Shown: positions 1-10,070, numbered from the stretch's first letter. The stretch is 64,000 bases of DNA from an uncultured Bradyrhizobium sp. (GCF_936943645.1 NZ_CAKZJO010000057.1:124001-188000), one strand, 5' to 3'. The notes: a model not told the origin generated them from the sequence alone. Numbers and translations are program-made.

Positions 1-1087
1 GTCGCACCGGCTCGGCCTCGGTCTCCGACCAGGTCGCCGTCACCTTCATGCTGCGGATCGCCCCTTCGGTCGGATGCGTCACCACAGGAAAGAAGCCGGT
101 CGCCTCCAGATGCTCGTCATGCAGGATGGAGCCGAGGTCGTGCATCGGCATGACAGGCACGTCGGCCTTGGTGAGCAGATCGATCCATTCGGCCGTGGTG
201 CGCGTCTCGAAGATGCGGGCGAGTTCGGCGTAGACGACGTCGATATTCGCGGCGCGGCCGGCGAAGGTGGCGAACTTCGGATCGGCGCGGAGATCCTCGC
301 GGCTAGTTGCCTTGAAGAAATTCTCCCACTGCTTGTCGTTGTAGACGATGACGCTGAGATAGCCGTCCGAGGTCTTGTAGGGCCTGCGGTCGCGCGAGAG
401 GTGGCGGGCATAGCCGCCCTTGTCGAGCGGCGGCTCGTAGGTGAGCCCGCCCATGTGGTCGCCCATGACGAAGCCGGCCATGGTCTCGAACATCGGGATA
501 TCCACGCGCTGGCCACGCCCGGTGCGGTCGCGGTGCACGAGGCTGGCACAGATCGCGCCGACCGCGGTGAGGCCGACGATGCGGTCGACCAGCGCGTTGG
601 GCACATAACGCGGCACGCCGTCGCCGGTCTGCGCCATCAGCGCGGGCAGCGCGGTCGCGCCCTGGATCAGATCGTCATAGGCGGGCTTTGCCGCATAGGG
701 CCCGTCCTGTCCGAATCCGAACACGCCGGCATAGACGAGGCGCGGATTGACGGCGGAGACGACGTCGTAGCCGAGCTGCAGCCGCGCCATCGCCTGCGGA
801 CGGACGTTATAGACCAGCACGTCGGCGTCCTTCAAAAGCCGCAGCACGGCCTCGCGCCCGGCAGGCTTCTTCAGATCGAGGCAGATCGAGCGCTTGCTGC
901 GGTTGGTGTTGAGGAACACCGGGCCCATGCCGGCATGCCGCATCGGGCCGATCAGGCGGGTGACATCGCCGTCGAGCGATTCCACCTTGATGACATCTGC
1001 GCCGTAATCGCCGAGCATCTGGGTCGCATAGGGCCCCATCAGCACGGTGGTCATGTCGATGACCTTGATGCCCTTCAGCGGCCCCAT
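1..1087 (-). CDS. CaiB/BaiF family III CoA-transferase (3' end beyond window)
   Basis: Transfers CoA between acyl-CoA and a free carboxylic acid in the cytoplasm; the substrate cannot be told from sequence. The frame opens with MGPLKGIKVIDMTTVLMGP, the usual family start, and stays open for about 362 codons to the left edge, so roughly 40 C-terminal residues are probably missing (family about 400 aa). The segment NALVDRIVGLTAVGAI resembles the conserved region holding the catalytic aspartate, followed by HRDRTGRGQ. The ORF track misses it because no stop lies inside the window; the minus ORFs it shows there (79..606, 807..1115) are other frames. Lone gene at the edge, so context is limited. 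Confidence 0.88.
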   Translation of the reverse strand, partial: MGPLKGIKVIDMTTVLMGPYATQMLGDYGADVIKVESLDGDVTRLIGPMRHAGMGPVFLNTNRSKRSICLDLKKPAGREAVLRLLKDADVLVYNVRPQAMARLQLGYDVVSAVNPRLVYAGVFGFGQDGPYAAKPAYDDLIQGATALPALMAQTGDGVPRYVPNALVDRIVGLTAVGAICASLVHRDRTGRGQRVDIPMFETMAGFVMGDHMGGLTYEPPLDKGGYARHLSRDRRPYKTSDGYLSVIVYNDKQWENFFKATSREDLRADPKFATFAGRAANIDVVYAELARIFETRTTAEWIDLLTKADVPVMPMHDLGSILHDEHLEATGFFPVVTHPTEGAIRSMKVTATWSETEAEPVR

Positions 1088-1213
1088 CGTTCGCTCCCGA
1101 TTGCGCAGGCGCCAAGGCGCGGCCCCGCGATTTCGGTCAGCTAAAGGCAGTGATGCCGCGCGCGCAAGGGCGGCCGGCGTATGGCCGCATGCGTCGCGCG
1201 GTGATATCGGCCG

Positions 1214-1420
1214 CTATTTCTTCTGGCGGGATTCGCGGATCTTGAGCAGCCGGTCGAGCTCTTCGTTCTGCTGGCTGATCCGGTCGGCGATACGCGACTC
1301 GTTCTGTTCGCCCGAAGCGGCCGCGGCCTGCTCGATGAGCTGGCGAATATTGTCCTCAAGGATCGCAATACGGTCGTTGAGTGCGTCCATCGACAGCGAG
1401 TCTTCGTAGTCAGTGCTCAT
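1214..1420 (-). CDS. Small coiled-coil protein, SlyX-like in appearance
   Basis: A 68-aa acidic protein of unknown function. Nearly the whole length is predicted helix with heptad-like hydrophobics (MDALNDRIAILEDNIRQLI, then NEELDRLLKIRESRQKK), so a short coiled coil is likely. It resembles SlyX-type small proteins in size and character but I cannot confirm that family. It starts with ATG and ends in a lysine-rich tail. It lies between the CoA-transferase start and a hairpin repeat, transcribed alone in the same direction as its neighbours. No signal peptide or membrane segment. Confidence 0.65.
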   Translation of the reverse strand: MSTDYEDSLSMDALNDRIAILEDNIRQLIEQAAAASGEQNESRIADRISQQNEELDRLLKIRESRQKK

Positions 1421-1450
1421 GATGCTTTTCCGCCAATCAATCAGGAGCCG

Positions 1451-1536
1451 TAGGGTGGGCCAAGCGAGGCAGGCCCACCATGATCTAACGCAAGGAAGGC
1501 GGTGGGCACGGCACCTTGGCGCCTTTGCCCACCCTG
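1451..1536. repeat. Intergenic double-hairpin repeat (GGTGGGC type)
   Basis: Two hairpins lie head to tail. The first pairs GTGGGC at 1455-1460 with GCCCAC at 1473-1478; the second pairs GTGGGC at 1502-1507 with GCCCAC at 1527-1532. The outermost arms GGGTGGGC and GCCCACCC also complement each other, so the whole 86 bp can fold. It sits just downstream of the thiolase stop, where it could end transcription or protect the mRNA 3' end. Elements of this look are common in Bradyrhizobium intergenic DNA (recalled, not searched). Confidence 0.6.
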
Positions 1537-1542
1537 CAAGGC

Positions 1543-2712
1543 CTATTTCAACGGCTCCAGCACGGAGACGTAGTTCGCAACCGCAGCACCGCCCATGTTG
1601 AAGATGCCGCCGAGCTTGGCGTTCTTGAGCTGCATGCCCTCGGGCGCCTGGCCGGCGAGCTGCATCGCGGTCATCACATGCATGGAAACGCCGGTGGCGC
1701 CGATCGGGTGGCCCTTGGCCTTGAGGCCGCCGGACGGATTGACCGGCAGCTTGCCGTCCTTGAGCGTCCAGCCTTCCTTGATGGCGCGGGCGCCCTGCCC
1801 CCGCGGCGTCAGGCCCATCGCTTCGTACTCGATCAACTCGGCGACGGTGAAGCAGTCATGGGTCTCGACGAAGGAGAGATCGTTAAGCGTGACACCCGCC
1901 TTCTCCAGCGCGCGTTGCCAGGCGACGGTGCAGCCCTCGAATTGCAGGATGTCGCGCTTGGACATCGGCAGGAAGTCCTGGGCGTGCGCGGTGGCGCGGA
2001 AACCGATCGACTTGGCCATGCCCTTGGCGGTCTCGGCATCGGCCAGCACCAAAGCCGCGGCGCCATCGGAGACCAGCGAGCAGTCGGTGCGCTTCAGGGG
2101 GCCGGCGACGTAGGGGTTCTTCTCGCTCTCGGCCCGACAGAAATCGAAGCCGAAATCCTTGCGCATCTGGGCGAAGGGATTGGCGACGCCGTTCTTGTGG
2201 TTCTTGGCCGCGATCAGCGCCAGCGCATCGGACTGGTCGCCGTATTTCTGGAAATAGGAGCTGGCGATCTTGCCGAACACGCCGGCGAAGCCGCCGACCG
2301 TGTCGCCGTCCTCGGGAAGGTACGAGGCCTTGAGCAGGTTCTTGCCGATCTCGGGACCGGGGGTGCGGGTCATCTGCTCGACACCCACGACCAGCACGAT
2401 CTTGGCAGCACCTGCGGCGATCGCGCGCAGGCCCTGATGCACGGCTGCAGATCCCGTGGCGCAGGCATTCTCGACCCGCGTTGCGGGCTTGAAGCGCAGC
2501 TTCGGGTCGGCCTGAAGCACCAAGGAGGCGGTAAAATCCTGCGGTGAGAAGCCGGCGTTGAAATGGCCGAGCACGATCTCGTCGACGTCGGACGCCGAAA
2601 TGCCGGCATCGGCCATCGCCTCATTGGCGACGCGGGTGACGAGGCTTTCGACGGTTTCGGTGTCGAACTTGCCGAACGGCGTATGCGCCCATCCGACGAT
2701 GCTGGCGGTCAT
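1543..2712 (-). CDS. Thiolase, SCP2-type acetyl-CoA acetyltransferase
   Basis: Condenses or cleaves acyl-CoA (thiolysis of a 3-ketoacyl-CoA) in the cytoplasm. The catalytic cysteine is at about residue 84 in VENACATGSAA, and the His motif GGLKAKGHPIGATG follows near the C-terminus. The C-terminal NMGGAAVANY, in place of CxGGG, is typical of the SCP2/sterol-carrier-like thiolase branch. Length 389 aa matches the family. The track start at 2718 leaves only 2 nt after the AGGGAG ribosome site, while the ATG at 2712 has 8 nt, so I use 2712. It lies 60 bp downstream of eda and may be its own unit or the operon's last gene. Confidence 0.88.
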   Translation of the reverse strand: MTASIVGWAHTPFGKFDTETVESLVTRVANEAMADAGISASDVDEIVLGHFNAGFSPQDFTASLVLQADPKLRFKPATRVENACATGSAAVHQGLRAIAAGAAKIVLVVGVEQMTRTPGPEIGKNLLKASYLPEDGDTVGGFAGVFGKIASSYFQKYGDQSDALALIAAKNHKNGVANPFAQMRKDFGFDFCRAESEKNPYVAGPLKRTDCSLVSDGAAALVLADAETAKGMAKSIGFRATAHAQDFLPMSKRDILQFEGCTVAWQRALEKAGVTLNDLSFVETHDCFTVAELIEYEAMGLTPRGQGARAIKEGWTLKDGKLPVNPSGGLKAKGHPIGATGVSMHVMTAMQLAGQAPEGMQLKNAKLGGIFNMGGAAVANYVSVLEPLK

Positions 2713-2772
2713 GGTCATGTCTCCCTGGGGGTCTTGTCCTGAGCCAAGTCTTAGCCCAGCGATGGCAAGACT

Positions 2773-3423
2773 TCACGCAGGTTTAAGGGCCTGAAGCGTG
2801 CGCTGGCAGATGGCAGTTATGCCGGCCCAGTTCCCGGCCTTGATCTCTGCCGTCGGGCACAGCCAGGAACCGCCGACCGCGACCACATTGGGTTCGGCGA
2901 GCCAGGTTGCCGCATTGGCCTCGCCGACCCCTCCGGTAGGACAGAATCGCACGTTCGGGAATGGGCCGCCCAGCGAGCGCAGGCCCTTGATGCCGCCGGC
3001 CTGCTCGGCCGGGAAGAATTTTGCCACGTCGAAGCCGTGGGACAGCGCCATCATCAGCTCGGAGGCCGTGGCGATGCCCGGCGCGAACGGCAGGGAGCTG
3101 TGGGCTGCGGCCTTCAGGAGATCGGGCGTCAGGCCCGGGCTGATGCCGAACGCGACGCCGAGCTTCTCGACCCGGGTGAAGTCGGCCGGATTGAGGATGG
3201 TGCCGATGCCGACCACCGCCTCGGGCACTTCGGCCATCACCGCCCTCGCCGCTTCGATCGCAACGGGGGTGCGCAGGGTCACCTCCAGCGTGCGGACGCC
3301 GCCGGCGACCAGCGCACGCGCCAGCGGCACGGCATCCTGGATGCGCTCGATGGTGAGAACGGGAATGACGGTCGCAACCTTGAACAGCGCGACGAGATGA
3401 TTCTGTTGGGCAGCTGTGGGCAT
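2773..3423 (-). CDS. eda: KHG/KDPG aldolase
   Basis: Splits 2-keto-3-deoxy-6-phosphogluconate into pyruvate and glyceraldehyde-3-phosphate (Entner-Doudoroff exit); the family can also cleave 4-hydroxy-2-oxoglutarate. The Schiff-base lysine is K135 in DVAKFFPAEQAGG, the catalytic Glu is E47 in RTLEVTLRT, and the phosphate/carboxylate loop CPTGGV is present. Length 216 aa is normal. It sits 32 bp after the KDG kinase gene, in the order the pathway needs (kinase then aldolase), at the distal end of the sugar-acid operon. Confidence 0.93.
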   Translation of the reverse strand: MPTAAQQNHLVALFKVATVIPVLTIERIQDAVPLARALVAGGVRTLEVTLRTPVAIEAARAVMAEVPEAVVGIGTILNPADFTRVEKLGVAFGISPGLTPDLLKAAAHSSLPFAPGIATASELMMALSHGFDVAKFFPAEQAGGIKGLRSLGGPFPNVRFCPTGGVGEANAATWLAEPNVVAVGGSWLCPTAEIKAGNWAGITAICQRTLQALKPA

Positions 3424-3455
3424 CTCAGGGATCTTTTCGTTCTAGGTGCGTCGCT

Positions 3456-4424
3456 TTACTTGGTCGCCTGACGCGTCGGCGTCGACCGATGCCGTTTCTT
3501 CGGCGGCATGGCATAACCCGGAATGATGGCGCCAGCATAGCAGATCACAACGCTGGCGAGGCGATGTCCTGATAGTGCCGCCTCGACCGGATCGGAGCCG
3601 GCGAGCCGGGCTGCGATATAGGCTGCGGCAAAGCTGTCGCCGGCCGCCGTGGTGTCGACGACGGGGTTCGTCATGGGGTCGGCGCGGACCTCGCTGGTGC
3701 CGCCGGGGAAGCGCAGCAAGCTCACGGGCTCGGCAAGGCGGAACACCAGCTCCGGGGTCGGGATGCGCGCCATCAGCTGCTCATGACTCTCGCCGGGATA
3801 GAGCGCGAGCAGATCCTCGGTCGAGGTCAGCACGATGTCCGCGGCCGCGAACGCCGCGGCGAAGACCTCGCGGGCGACGTCGCGATCCGGCCAGCCGCGT
3901 GCGCGAAAATTGGTGTCGAACACGAAGCGGGTGCCGAGCAGGCGCGCGCGCTTGATCGCCGCGAACAGGCGATCACGGCCGGCCTGATCGTAGATCGAGA
4001 GCGTGATCGCGGAGAGATAGACGATGTCGTAGCTCATCAGCGAGTTGAGCAGCTCGTCGGTCTCCGGCAGGCTCATCAGCTGCCGCGCCGCCGCGCTGTC
4101 GCGCCAGTGAAAGAACTGGCGCTCGCCCTTCGCATCCGTCTGGATCATGTAGAGGCCGGGCAATTTGCCCGCGAGCCGTGCGACGCGCCGCGTGCCGACG
4201 TTCTCCGCATTCCAGGCGGCGATCATCTCATCGCTCAAAGCGTCATCTCCGAGCGCTGTGAGATAGTCGACCTTGACCTCGAGCCGCGCCAGATACACGG
4301 CGGTGTTGAGCGTGTCGCCGCCGAAGCCGCGCGAGTACAGCCCGCCGCCCTGCCCGGCAGACGCGCCGCCTTGCGCCTGCCGAAGTTCGACCATGCACTC
4401 GCCGATGCAAGCAACGCTCGCCAT
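3456..4424 (-). CDS. kdgK: 2-keto-3-deoxygluconate kinase (PfkB family)
   Basis: Phosphorylates 2-keto-3-deoxygluconate (or a close keto-deoxy acid) with ATP to give the KDPG used by the next gene. PfkB signatures are GFGGDTLNTAVYLARL near the N-terminus and the anion-hole/catalytic motif DTTAAGDSF at about residues 257-265. Length 322 aa is typical. The track begins one codon earlier at a GTG; I prefer the ATG at 4424. It lies 24 bp after the DenD-like gene and 32 bp before eda. The C-terminal tail (KKRHRSTPTRQATK) is unusually basic. Confidence 0.88.
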   Translation of the reverse strand: MASVACIGECMVELRQAQGGASAGQGGGLYSRGFGGDTLNTAVYLARLEVKVDYLTALGDDALSDEMIAAWNAENVGTRRVARLAGKLPGLYMIQTDAKGERQFFHWRDSAAARQLMSLPETDELLNSLMSYDIVYLSAITLSIYDQAGRDRLFAAIKRARLLGTRFVFDTNFRARGWPDRDVAREVFAAAFAAADIVLTSTEDLLALYPGESHEQLMARIPTPELVFRLAEPVSLLRFPGGTSEVRADPMTNPVVDTTAAGDSFAAAYIAARLAGSDPVEAALSGHRLASVVICYAGAIIPGYAMPPKKRHRSTPTRQATK

Positions 4425-4448
4425 CACCAGGGCCCGCTCTGCTGGAGA

Positions 4449-5435
4449 TCAGGCGACGAAATTGCCGCCGAGCTCGTCTTCGATGTGAATGCGGATGATG
4501 TCGTCGAAGTTCTTCTCGGCGGTGGTGAAGCCGAGCTCGAGGGACCGCTTGGCGTTGAAATTGCGCGGCCAGCCGCCGACGATGCCGACGATGAAGGGAT
4601 CCGGCTCGCGCTTGATGCGCGCGGCAACCTTTTCACCCGCAACCCGCTTCAACGCGGCGATCTGCTCGCCGACCGTCGCCGACAGGCCCGGCATGGTCAG
4701 GTTGCGGCGCGGGCCGACCTTTTCGAGGTCCATGGTGCCGGCGTGGAGCAGGAAGCCGACGGCCGAGCGCGGCGTGGCATGCCAGTGACGAACATCCTCG
4801 GAGACCGGGAGTACCGCTTCCTTGCCGGCCAGCGGCTCGCGCAGAATGTTGGAGAAGAAGCCCGATGCCGCCTTGTTGGGCAGGCCGGGACGGATGCAGA
4901 TGGTCGGCAGGCGGATGCCGATGCCGTCAAGGAAGCCGCGGCGGGAATAGTCGGCCAGCAGCAATTCGCCGATCGCCTTCTGCGTGCCATAGCTGAGCAG
5001 GGGCGTGTGGAAGAACTCGTCGCCGATGGCATCCGGGAACGGCGCGCCGAACACCGCGATCGAGGAGGTGAACACCACGCGCGGCTTGTAGCCGCCGCCG
5101 ACCAGCCTGATCGCGTCGAGCAGCATCCGCGTGCCGTCGAGATTAATGCGATAGCCCTTGTCGAAATCGAGCTCGGCTTCGCCCGAGACGATCGCGGCAA
5201 GGTGGAAGATCACGTCGGGTCGGCCGGCGATCAGCTTTTCGGCCGCGCCGGGGACTGCGAAATCGCCAGATACGGTCTCGACCGGGAAACCGGCCTTCTC
5301 CGGCTTCTTCGGCTCGACCACGTCATGCATGGTGAGCTTGGTGATGTCGCTCTTGCCGAGCCGGCCGTCGCGCAGCAGCCGTTCACAGAGTTTGCGGCCG
5401 ACCATGCCGGCGGCGCCCAGAACCAGAATGTGCAA
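4449..5435 (-). CDS. NAD-dependent epimerase/dehydrogenase, DenD-like
   Basis: An extended short-chain dehydrogenase of 328 aa. The NAD-binding glycine motif GAAGMVG is at residues 8-14, and the catalytic Tyr/Lys are in SYGTQKAIGELL. It most resembles D-erythronate dehydrogenase (DenD), which oxidises D-erythronate, but a related sugar acid or uronate is possible. The start is a TTG: no ATG fits, and an AAGGAG ribosome site lies 8 nt upstream. It stands between the ABC permeases and kdgK, so it likely acts on the imported compound or an early intermediate. Confidence 0.8.
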   Translation of the reverse strand: MHILVLGAAGMVGRKLCERLLRDGRLGKSDITKLTMHDVVEPKKPEKAGFPVETVSGDFAVPGAAEKLIAGRPDVIFHLAAIVSGEAELDFDKGYRINLDGTRMLLDAIRLVGGGYKPRVVFTSSIAVFGAPFPDAIGDEFFHTPLLSYGTQKAIGELLLADYSRRGFLDGIGIRLPTICIRPGLPNKAASGFFSNILREPLAGKEAVLPVSEDVRHWHATPRSAVGFLLHAGTMDLEKVGPRRNLTMPGLSATVGEQIAALKRVAGEKVAARIKREPDPFIVGIVGGWPRNFNAKRSLELGFTTAEKNFDDIIRIHIEDELGGNFVA

Positions 5436-5499
5436 GAGCTCAACTCCTTCTTATTGGCCGGAACGCGCAGCCTCCGGCGCGCTCCCGTGGCAGCGCCCG

Positions 5500-6423
5500 T
5501 TATTCCTTCACGGCGCCGGTCATCGCGGACACATAATGCTCCACGAAGAAGGCGTAAAGGATGACGAGCGGCAGCGAGCCGGCCAGGGCTCCCGCCATCA
5601 GCGACCCCCAGCGATAGATGTCGCCATCGACGAACTCGTTGACGATCGCGACCGGCACCGTCTTGTTGCTGGTCGATTGCAGGAACGTCAGGGCGTAGAT
5701 GAACTCGTTCCAGCACAGCGTGAAGCAGAAGATGAAGGCCGAGATCAGGCCGGGGATGGCGAGCGGCAGAACGATCTTGATCAGGATCTGCCAGCGGCTC
5801 GCCCCGTCGATCAACGCGCATTCCTCGAGCTCGAACGGGATGGTCTTGAAATAGCCCATCAAGAGCCATGTCGAGAACGGGATCAGGATGGTCGGATAGG
5901 TCAGGATCAGCGCCAGCGGCGAGTCGAACAGGCCGTACTGGAACACGACGGTGGCGAGCGGAATGAACAGGATCGACGGCGGCACCAGATAGGCGAGGAA
6001 GATCAGCCCGCCGACCAGATTGGCGCCCTTGTAGCGCAAGCGCACGATCGCGTAGGCCGCAAGCACCGACGCGATGATCGAGAGGATCGTGGCGCAGATC
6101 GCCACATACATCGTGTTCCAGAGCCAGTGCGGATAGTAGCTTTCGAACAGCAGCTTGTGGAAATGCTTGAAGGTCGGATTCCAGGTCCAGAACGGATTGT
6201 ACTTGTCGAGGTCGAGCAGCTGGTCGTCCGGCTTCACCGAGGTCAGCGCCATCCAGTAGAACGGGAACAGCAGGACCACGACGATGATCGTGAGCGGCAG
6301 GTACAGCGTCACGAGCCGGCGCGGCACCGACTGCAGGTAGCTCATGCCCTCGCTGTTATCGACCCGCGCGGGCGACGATATGACCGTTTTGAGGTCGACT
6401 TTCGCGGCAGGAAGATCAGTCAT
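5500..6423 (-). CDS. Carbohydrate ABC transporter permease (MalG type)
   Basis: Inner-membrane subunit of a CUT1-type sugar importer. A first membrane segment follows a ~35-residue cytoplasmic lead (LYLPLTIIVVVLLFPFYWM), and about five more follow. The EAA loop that contacts the ATPase reads ECALIDGASRWQILIKIVLP. Length 307 aa is usual. Its start overlaps the end of the upstream permease by 8 bp, indicating translational coupling. It would pair with the 6416 permease, the Tat-exported binding protein and the UgpC-type ATPase. Confidence 0.92.
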   Translation of the reverse strand: MTDLPAAKVDLKTVISSPARVDNSEGMSYLQSVPRRLVTLYLPLTIIVVVLLFPFYWMALTSVKPDDQLLDLDKYNPFWTWNPTFKHFHKLLFESYYPHWLWNTMYVAICATILSIIASVLAAYAIVRLRYKGANLVGGLIFLAYLVPPSILFIPLATVVFQYGLFDSPLALILTYPTILIPFSTWLLMGYFKTIPFELEECALIDGASRWQILIKIVLPLAIPGLISAFIFCFTLCWNEFIYALTFLQSTSNKTVPVAIVNEFVDGDIYRWGSLMAGALAGSLPLVILYAFFVEHYVSAMTGAVKE

Positions 6424-7369
6424 TGTTCTCTCCCTGTTGCCATTTCCTTCGCTGCAGGCCGAACCAGGACACCATGATCGCAGCGAGCAAGAACGGAATC
6501 ATGGCACTGGATATCGCCGCGCCCTCCCCGAGCTGCCCGGCGATGATCGCGCGCTGGTAGGACAGCGTCGCCATCAGATGGGTGGCGTTGACCGGGCCGC
6601 CGCGCGTCATCGCCCAGATCAGCTGGAAGTCGGTGAAGGTGAACAGCACCGAGAAGGTCATCACGACGGCGATGATCGGCGTCAGCAGCGGATAGGTGAT
6701 GAAGCGGAAATTCTGCCAGCGCGTGGCACCGTCGAGCGTTGCCGCCTCATAGAGCGACGGGGACACCGTCTGCAGGCCTGCCAGCAGCGTGATCGCCACG
6801 AACGGCACGCCGCGCCAGATATTGGCGAAGATCACGCAAATCCGCGCCCAGGTCGTGTCGCCGAGGAAGTTGATGTTCTGGTCGATCAGGCCGAGATGCC
6901 TGAGCGACCAGGAGATGATGGAGAATTGCGAATCGAAGATCCACCAGAACGCCAGCGCCGAGAGCACCGTCGGAACGATGAAAGGGATCAGGACCATCGC
7001 GCGCAACATCGCCTTGAACGGCATGTTCTCGTTCAGCAGCAGCGCGAGATAGAGTCCGATCGCAAATTTGAGGGCGCTGGCAACGAAGGTGTAGAGCAGC
7101 GTGTTGAACACCGACAGCCAGAAGATGGAATCGTCCCACAGCCACTCATAGTTCTCGGTGGCGACGAAGTGCCCGACCCTGCCGATACGGGTGTCGGTGA
7201 ACGACAGCCAGATGCCGAGCCCGAGCGGATAGGCCAGGAAGAAGATCAGGAAGGCCATGGCCGGCACCATGAACCAGAAGCCGAGCCAGTTGCGATTGTG
7301 TTTGAGCTGGGTCCAGGCGCTGTCCTCGCTGATCTGAGGCTTGGCCCGGGGAATTGCGACATCAGCCAT
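6416..7369 (-). CDS. Sugar ABC transporter permease (MalF/UgpA type)
   Basis: Second membrane subunit of the CUT1 sugar importer, 317 aa with about six membrane segments; the first is FWFMVPAMAFLIFFLAYPLGL. The EAA motif is YEAATLDGATRWQNFRFI. It follows the solute-binding protein gene by 64 bp and overlaps the second permease by 8 bp. The substrate cannot be read from the permease itself; the neighbouring dehydratase, kinase and aldolase genes suggest a sugar or sugar acid. Confidence 0.92.
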   Translation of the reverse strand: MADVAIPRAKPQISEDSAWTQLKHNRNWLGFWFMVPAMAFLIFFLAYPLGLGIWLSFTDTRIGRVGHFVATENYEWLWDDSIFWLSVFNTLLYTFVASALKFAIGLYLALLLNENMPFKAMLRAMVLIPFIVPTVLSALAFWWIFDSQFSIISWSLRHLGLIDQNINFLGDTTWARICVIFANIWRGVPFVAITLLAGLQTVSPSLYEAATLDGATRWQNFRFITYPLLTPIIAVVMTFSVLFTFTDFQLIWAMTRGGPVNATHLMATLSYQRAIIAGQLGEGAAISSAMIPFLLAAIMVSWFGLQRRKWQQGENND

Positions 7370-7433
7370 GCCCGATATCCCTGATCGAAATGTTGAGGAG
7401 CGGGCGGCACGACGGCCGCCCGCTCCGTGACCC

Positions 7434-8753
7434 TCAGCGATAGATGCGCTTCAGCTGGCGCTCGGCTTCCGCCATCGCGCCCTTCGCATCCTTGGTGCCG
7501 GTGCAGTAATTGGCGAACATGTCGACGACGATGAAGTCGGCGATTGCCGTTGCCGCCTTCTCGCCGACGTGGCCGATGCCGGAGGCCGGGAGCGTGCGCT
7601 TGGAGGCCTGCGAGAACACCTCGTTCTTGGGATCGGCCTTCCAGATCGGCGCCGATTCATAGGCGTTCAGGGTCTGTGTGAGATAGCCCTGCGCACCGTC
7701 CAGCCACTTCTCGTAGTTCTCCTTCTCCAGCATGAAGGCGACGAAGGCCTTCGCTGCATTCGGATATTTGGTGAAGTTGAAGGCGAGGATCGGCAGCGCC
7801 AGCTGCAGCTCGGTCGGCTTGCCGACCGGTCCGACCGGCCAGAGCGCGTGATAGGTGTCCTCGGCCAGCTCCTTCTTGCTGGCGTCGGTCTTCTCGGCCA
7901 CATAGATCGAGATGCCGTTCGCCGTGCAATAGAGCTCGCCGGCGAGGAACGCCTTGTTGTTGGAGGAATCGTTCCAGGACGCGGTGCCCGGAATGAAGCT
8001 GTCATACAGCGCCTTGCAATATTCCAGCGCCTTCGCCGTCTCCGGCGAATTGATGATGATCTTGTCGTTCTGGTCGACGGTGTAGGCGCCGTGGCCCCAC
8101 AGCACCCAGTGCAGCCACGAATTGCCGTCGCCCGAGGCATGACCGAGCGCAAAGCCGGCCGGGGTGTTATTCTTCTTCAGGGCCTTGCACATCTCTAGGA
8201 AACCCGGGAAATCCTTCGGGAATTCCTTAAAGCCTGCCTTCTCGAGCGCCGATTTGCGGTAGGTCATGTAACCGCCGTTGGTGGCGACGGGAATACCGAG
8301 CCAGTCATTGCCCTGCATACAGGTCTTGGCCGCCGCATCGGTCCAGCCACCGTACTTCTTGCCGAGATAATCGGCGACGTCGTTCATCTTCAGCACTTTG
8401 GTCGGGAACAGCTGCGGCAGCGTGTGCAGGCCCCAGGCAAGGTCGAGCCCCGAGCCGGTATTGGCCGCAACCGAGGCCTTCGGCTGCACGTCCTCGAAGG
8501 ATTCGCTGAACACGTTCATCTCGGTGCCGGTCGCAGCCTTGAACGCTGCCACCATCGCGTTGAACGCATCGTCCTCCTGCGGCACGAAGCGCTTCCAGCG
8601 CATCACGGTGAGCTTGGCGCCCGCCTCCGCCTTCCAGGGCGAAGTCTGCGCCCAGGCCTTGGCAAAGTCGAACAATGCCGGCCCGGTGAGCATGCCGGTT
8701 GCAGCCAGTGCCGTTCCGCCCTGAAGCAGAGTCCGGCGGGTAAAGTCTTGCAT
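7434..8753 (-). CDS. ABC transporter sugar-binding protein with Tat signal
   Basis: Periplasmic substrate receptor of 439 aa (cluster B/extracellular solute-binding protein family 1). The N-terminus has a twin-arginine signal (TRRTLLQGGTALAATG), so it is probably exported folded. Family features include LTVMRWKRF near the mature start and the pattern EKAGFKEFPKDFPGFLEMCK. A strong AGGGAGGA ribosome site precedes the ATG. It is the second gene of the operon, 47 bp after the ATPase gene, and is commonly the most abundant component. Confidence 0.92.
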   Translation of the reverse strand: MQDFTRRTLLQGGTALAATGMLTGPALFDFAKAWAQTSPWKAEAGAKLTVMRWKRFVPQEDDAFNAMVAAFKAATGTEMNVFSESFEDVQPKASVAANTGSGLDLAWGLHTLPQLFPTKVLKMNDVADYLGKKYGGWTDAAAKTCMQGNDWLGIPVATNGGYMTYRKSALEKAGFKEFPKDFPGFLEMCKALKKNNTPAGFALGHASGDGNSWLHWVLWGHGAYTVDQNDKIIINSPETAKALEYCKALYDSFIPGTASWNDSSNNKAFLAGELYCTANGISIYVAEKTDASKKELAEDTYHALWPVGPVGKPTELQLALPILAFNFTKYPNAAKAFVAFMLEKENYEKWLDGAQGYLTQTLNAYESAPIWKADPKNEVFSQASKRTLPASGIGHVGEKAATAIADFIVVDMFANYCTGTKDAKGAMAEAERQLKRIYR

Positions 8754-8800
8754 GTCGTCCTCCCTGTGATGCTTTTTTATTGTCTCAACTCAAACCTACG

Positions 8801-9868
<1,068 letters not shown>

Positions 9869-10014
9869 CTAGCTCCCTCCTCGAAAGTCCACGACGCCTT
9901 GCGCGCCGCGACCGTCTTGTTTTTTCAGACTTCGCCGAACGAAGCCCGATCTTAGCGGGCAACATTGTCGGCAGTTTGTGCGGTTTTGGCAATTTGTCTT
10001 TGGTTAGTCGTTGC

Positions 10015-10028
10015 TGGTAGCGCTGTCA
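10015..10028. promoter_or_regulatory. Probable LacI-family operator 1
   Basis: TGGTAGCGCTGTCA matches a LacI-type palindrome (TGGTAGCG then an imperfect inverse). It lies in the region between the divergent ABC operon and lacI, 43 bp before the lacI start. It shares its first eight bases with the second site at 11143. Functional assignment is inferred. Confidence 0.6.
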
Positions 10029-10070
10029 ACGTTCCTTTGTTTGCGGGACTGACTGTGTTAAGAGCAGCAA

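Noticed and set aside
79-1115. Possible frameshifted or broken CoA-transferase, because the track shows only short minus ORFs
   Set aside because: Translating from 1087 gives one unbroken frame to the left edge; it is missing from the track only because its stop lies outside the window.
3783-5564. 593-aa plus-strand ORF
   Set aside because: Shadow of kdgK and the DenD-like gene on the other strand. Composition is Arg/Asp/Glu/Ala-rich without domains, typical of antisense frames in GC-rich DNA.
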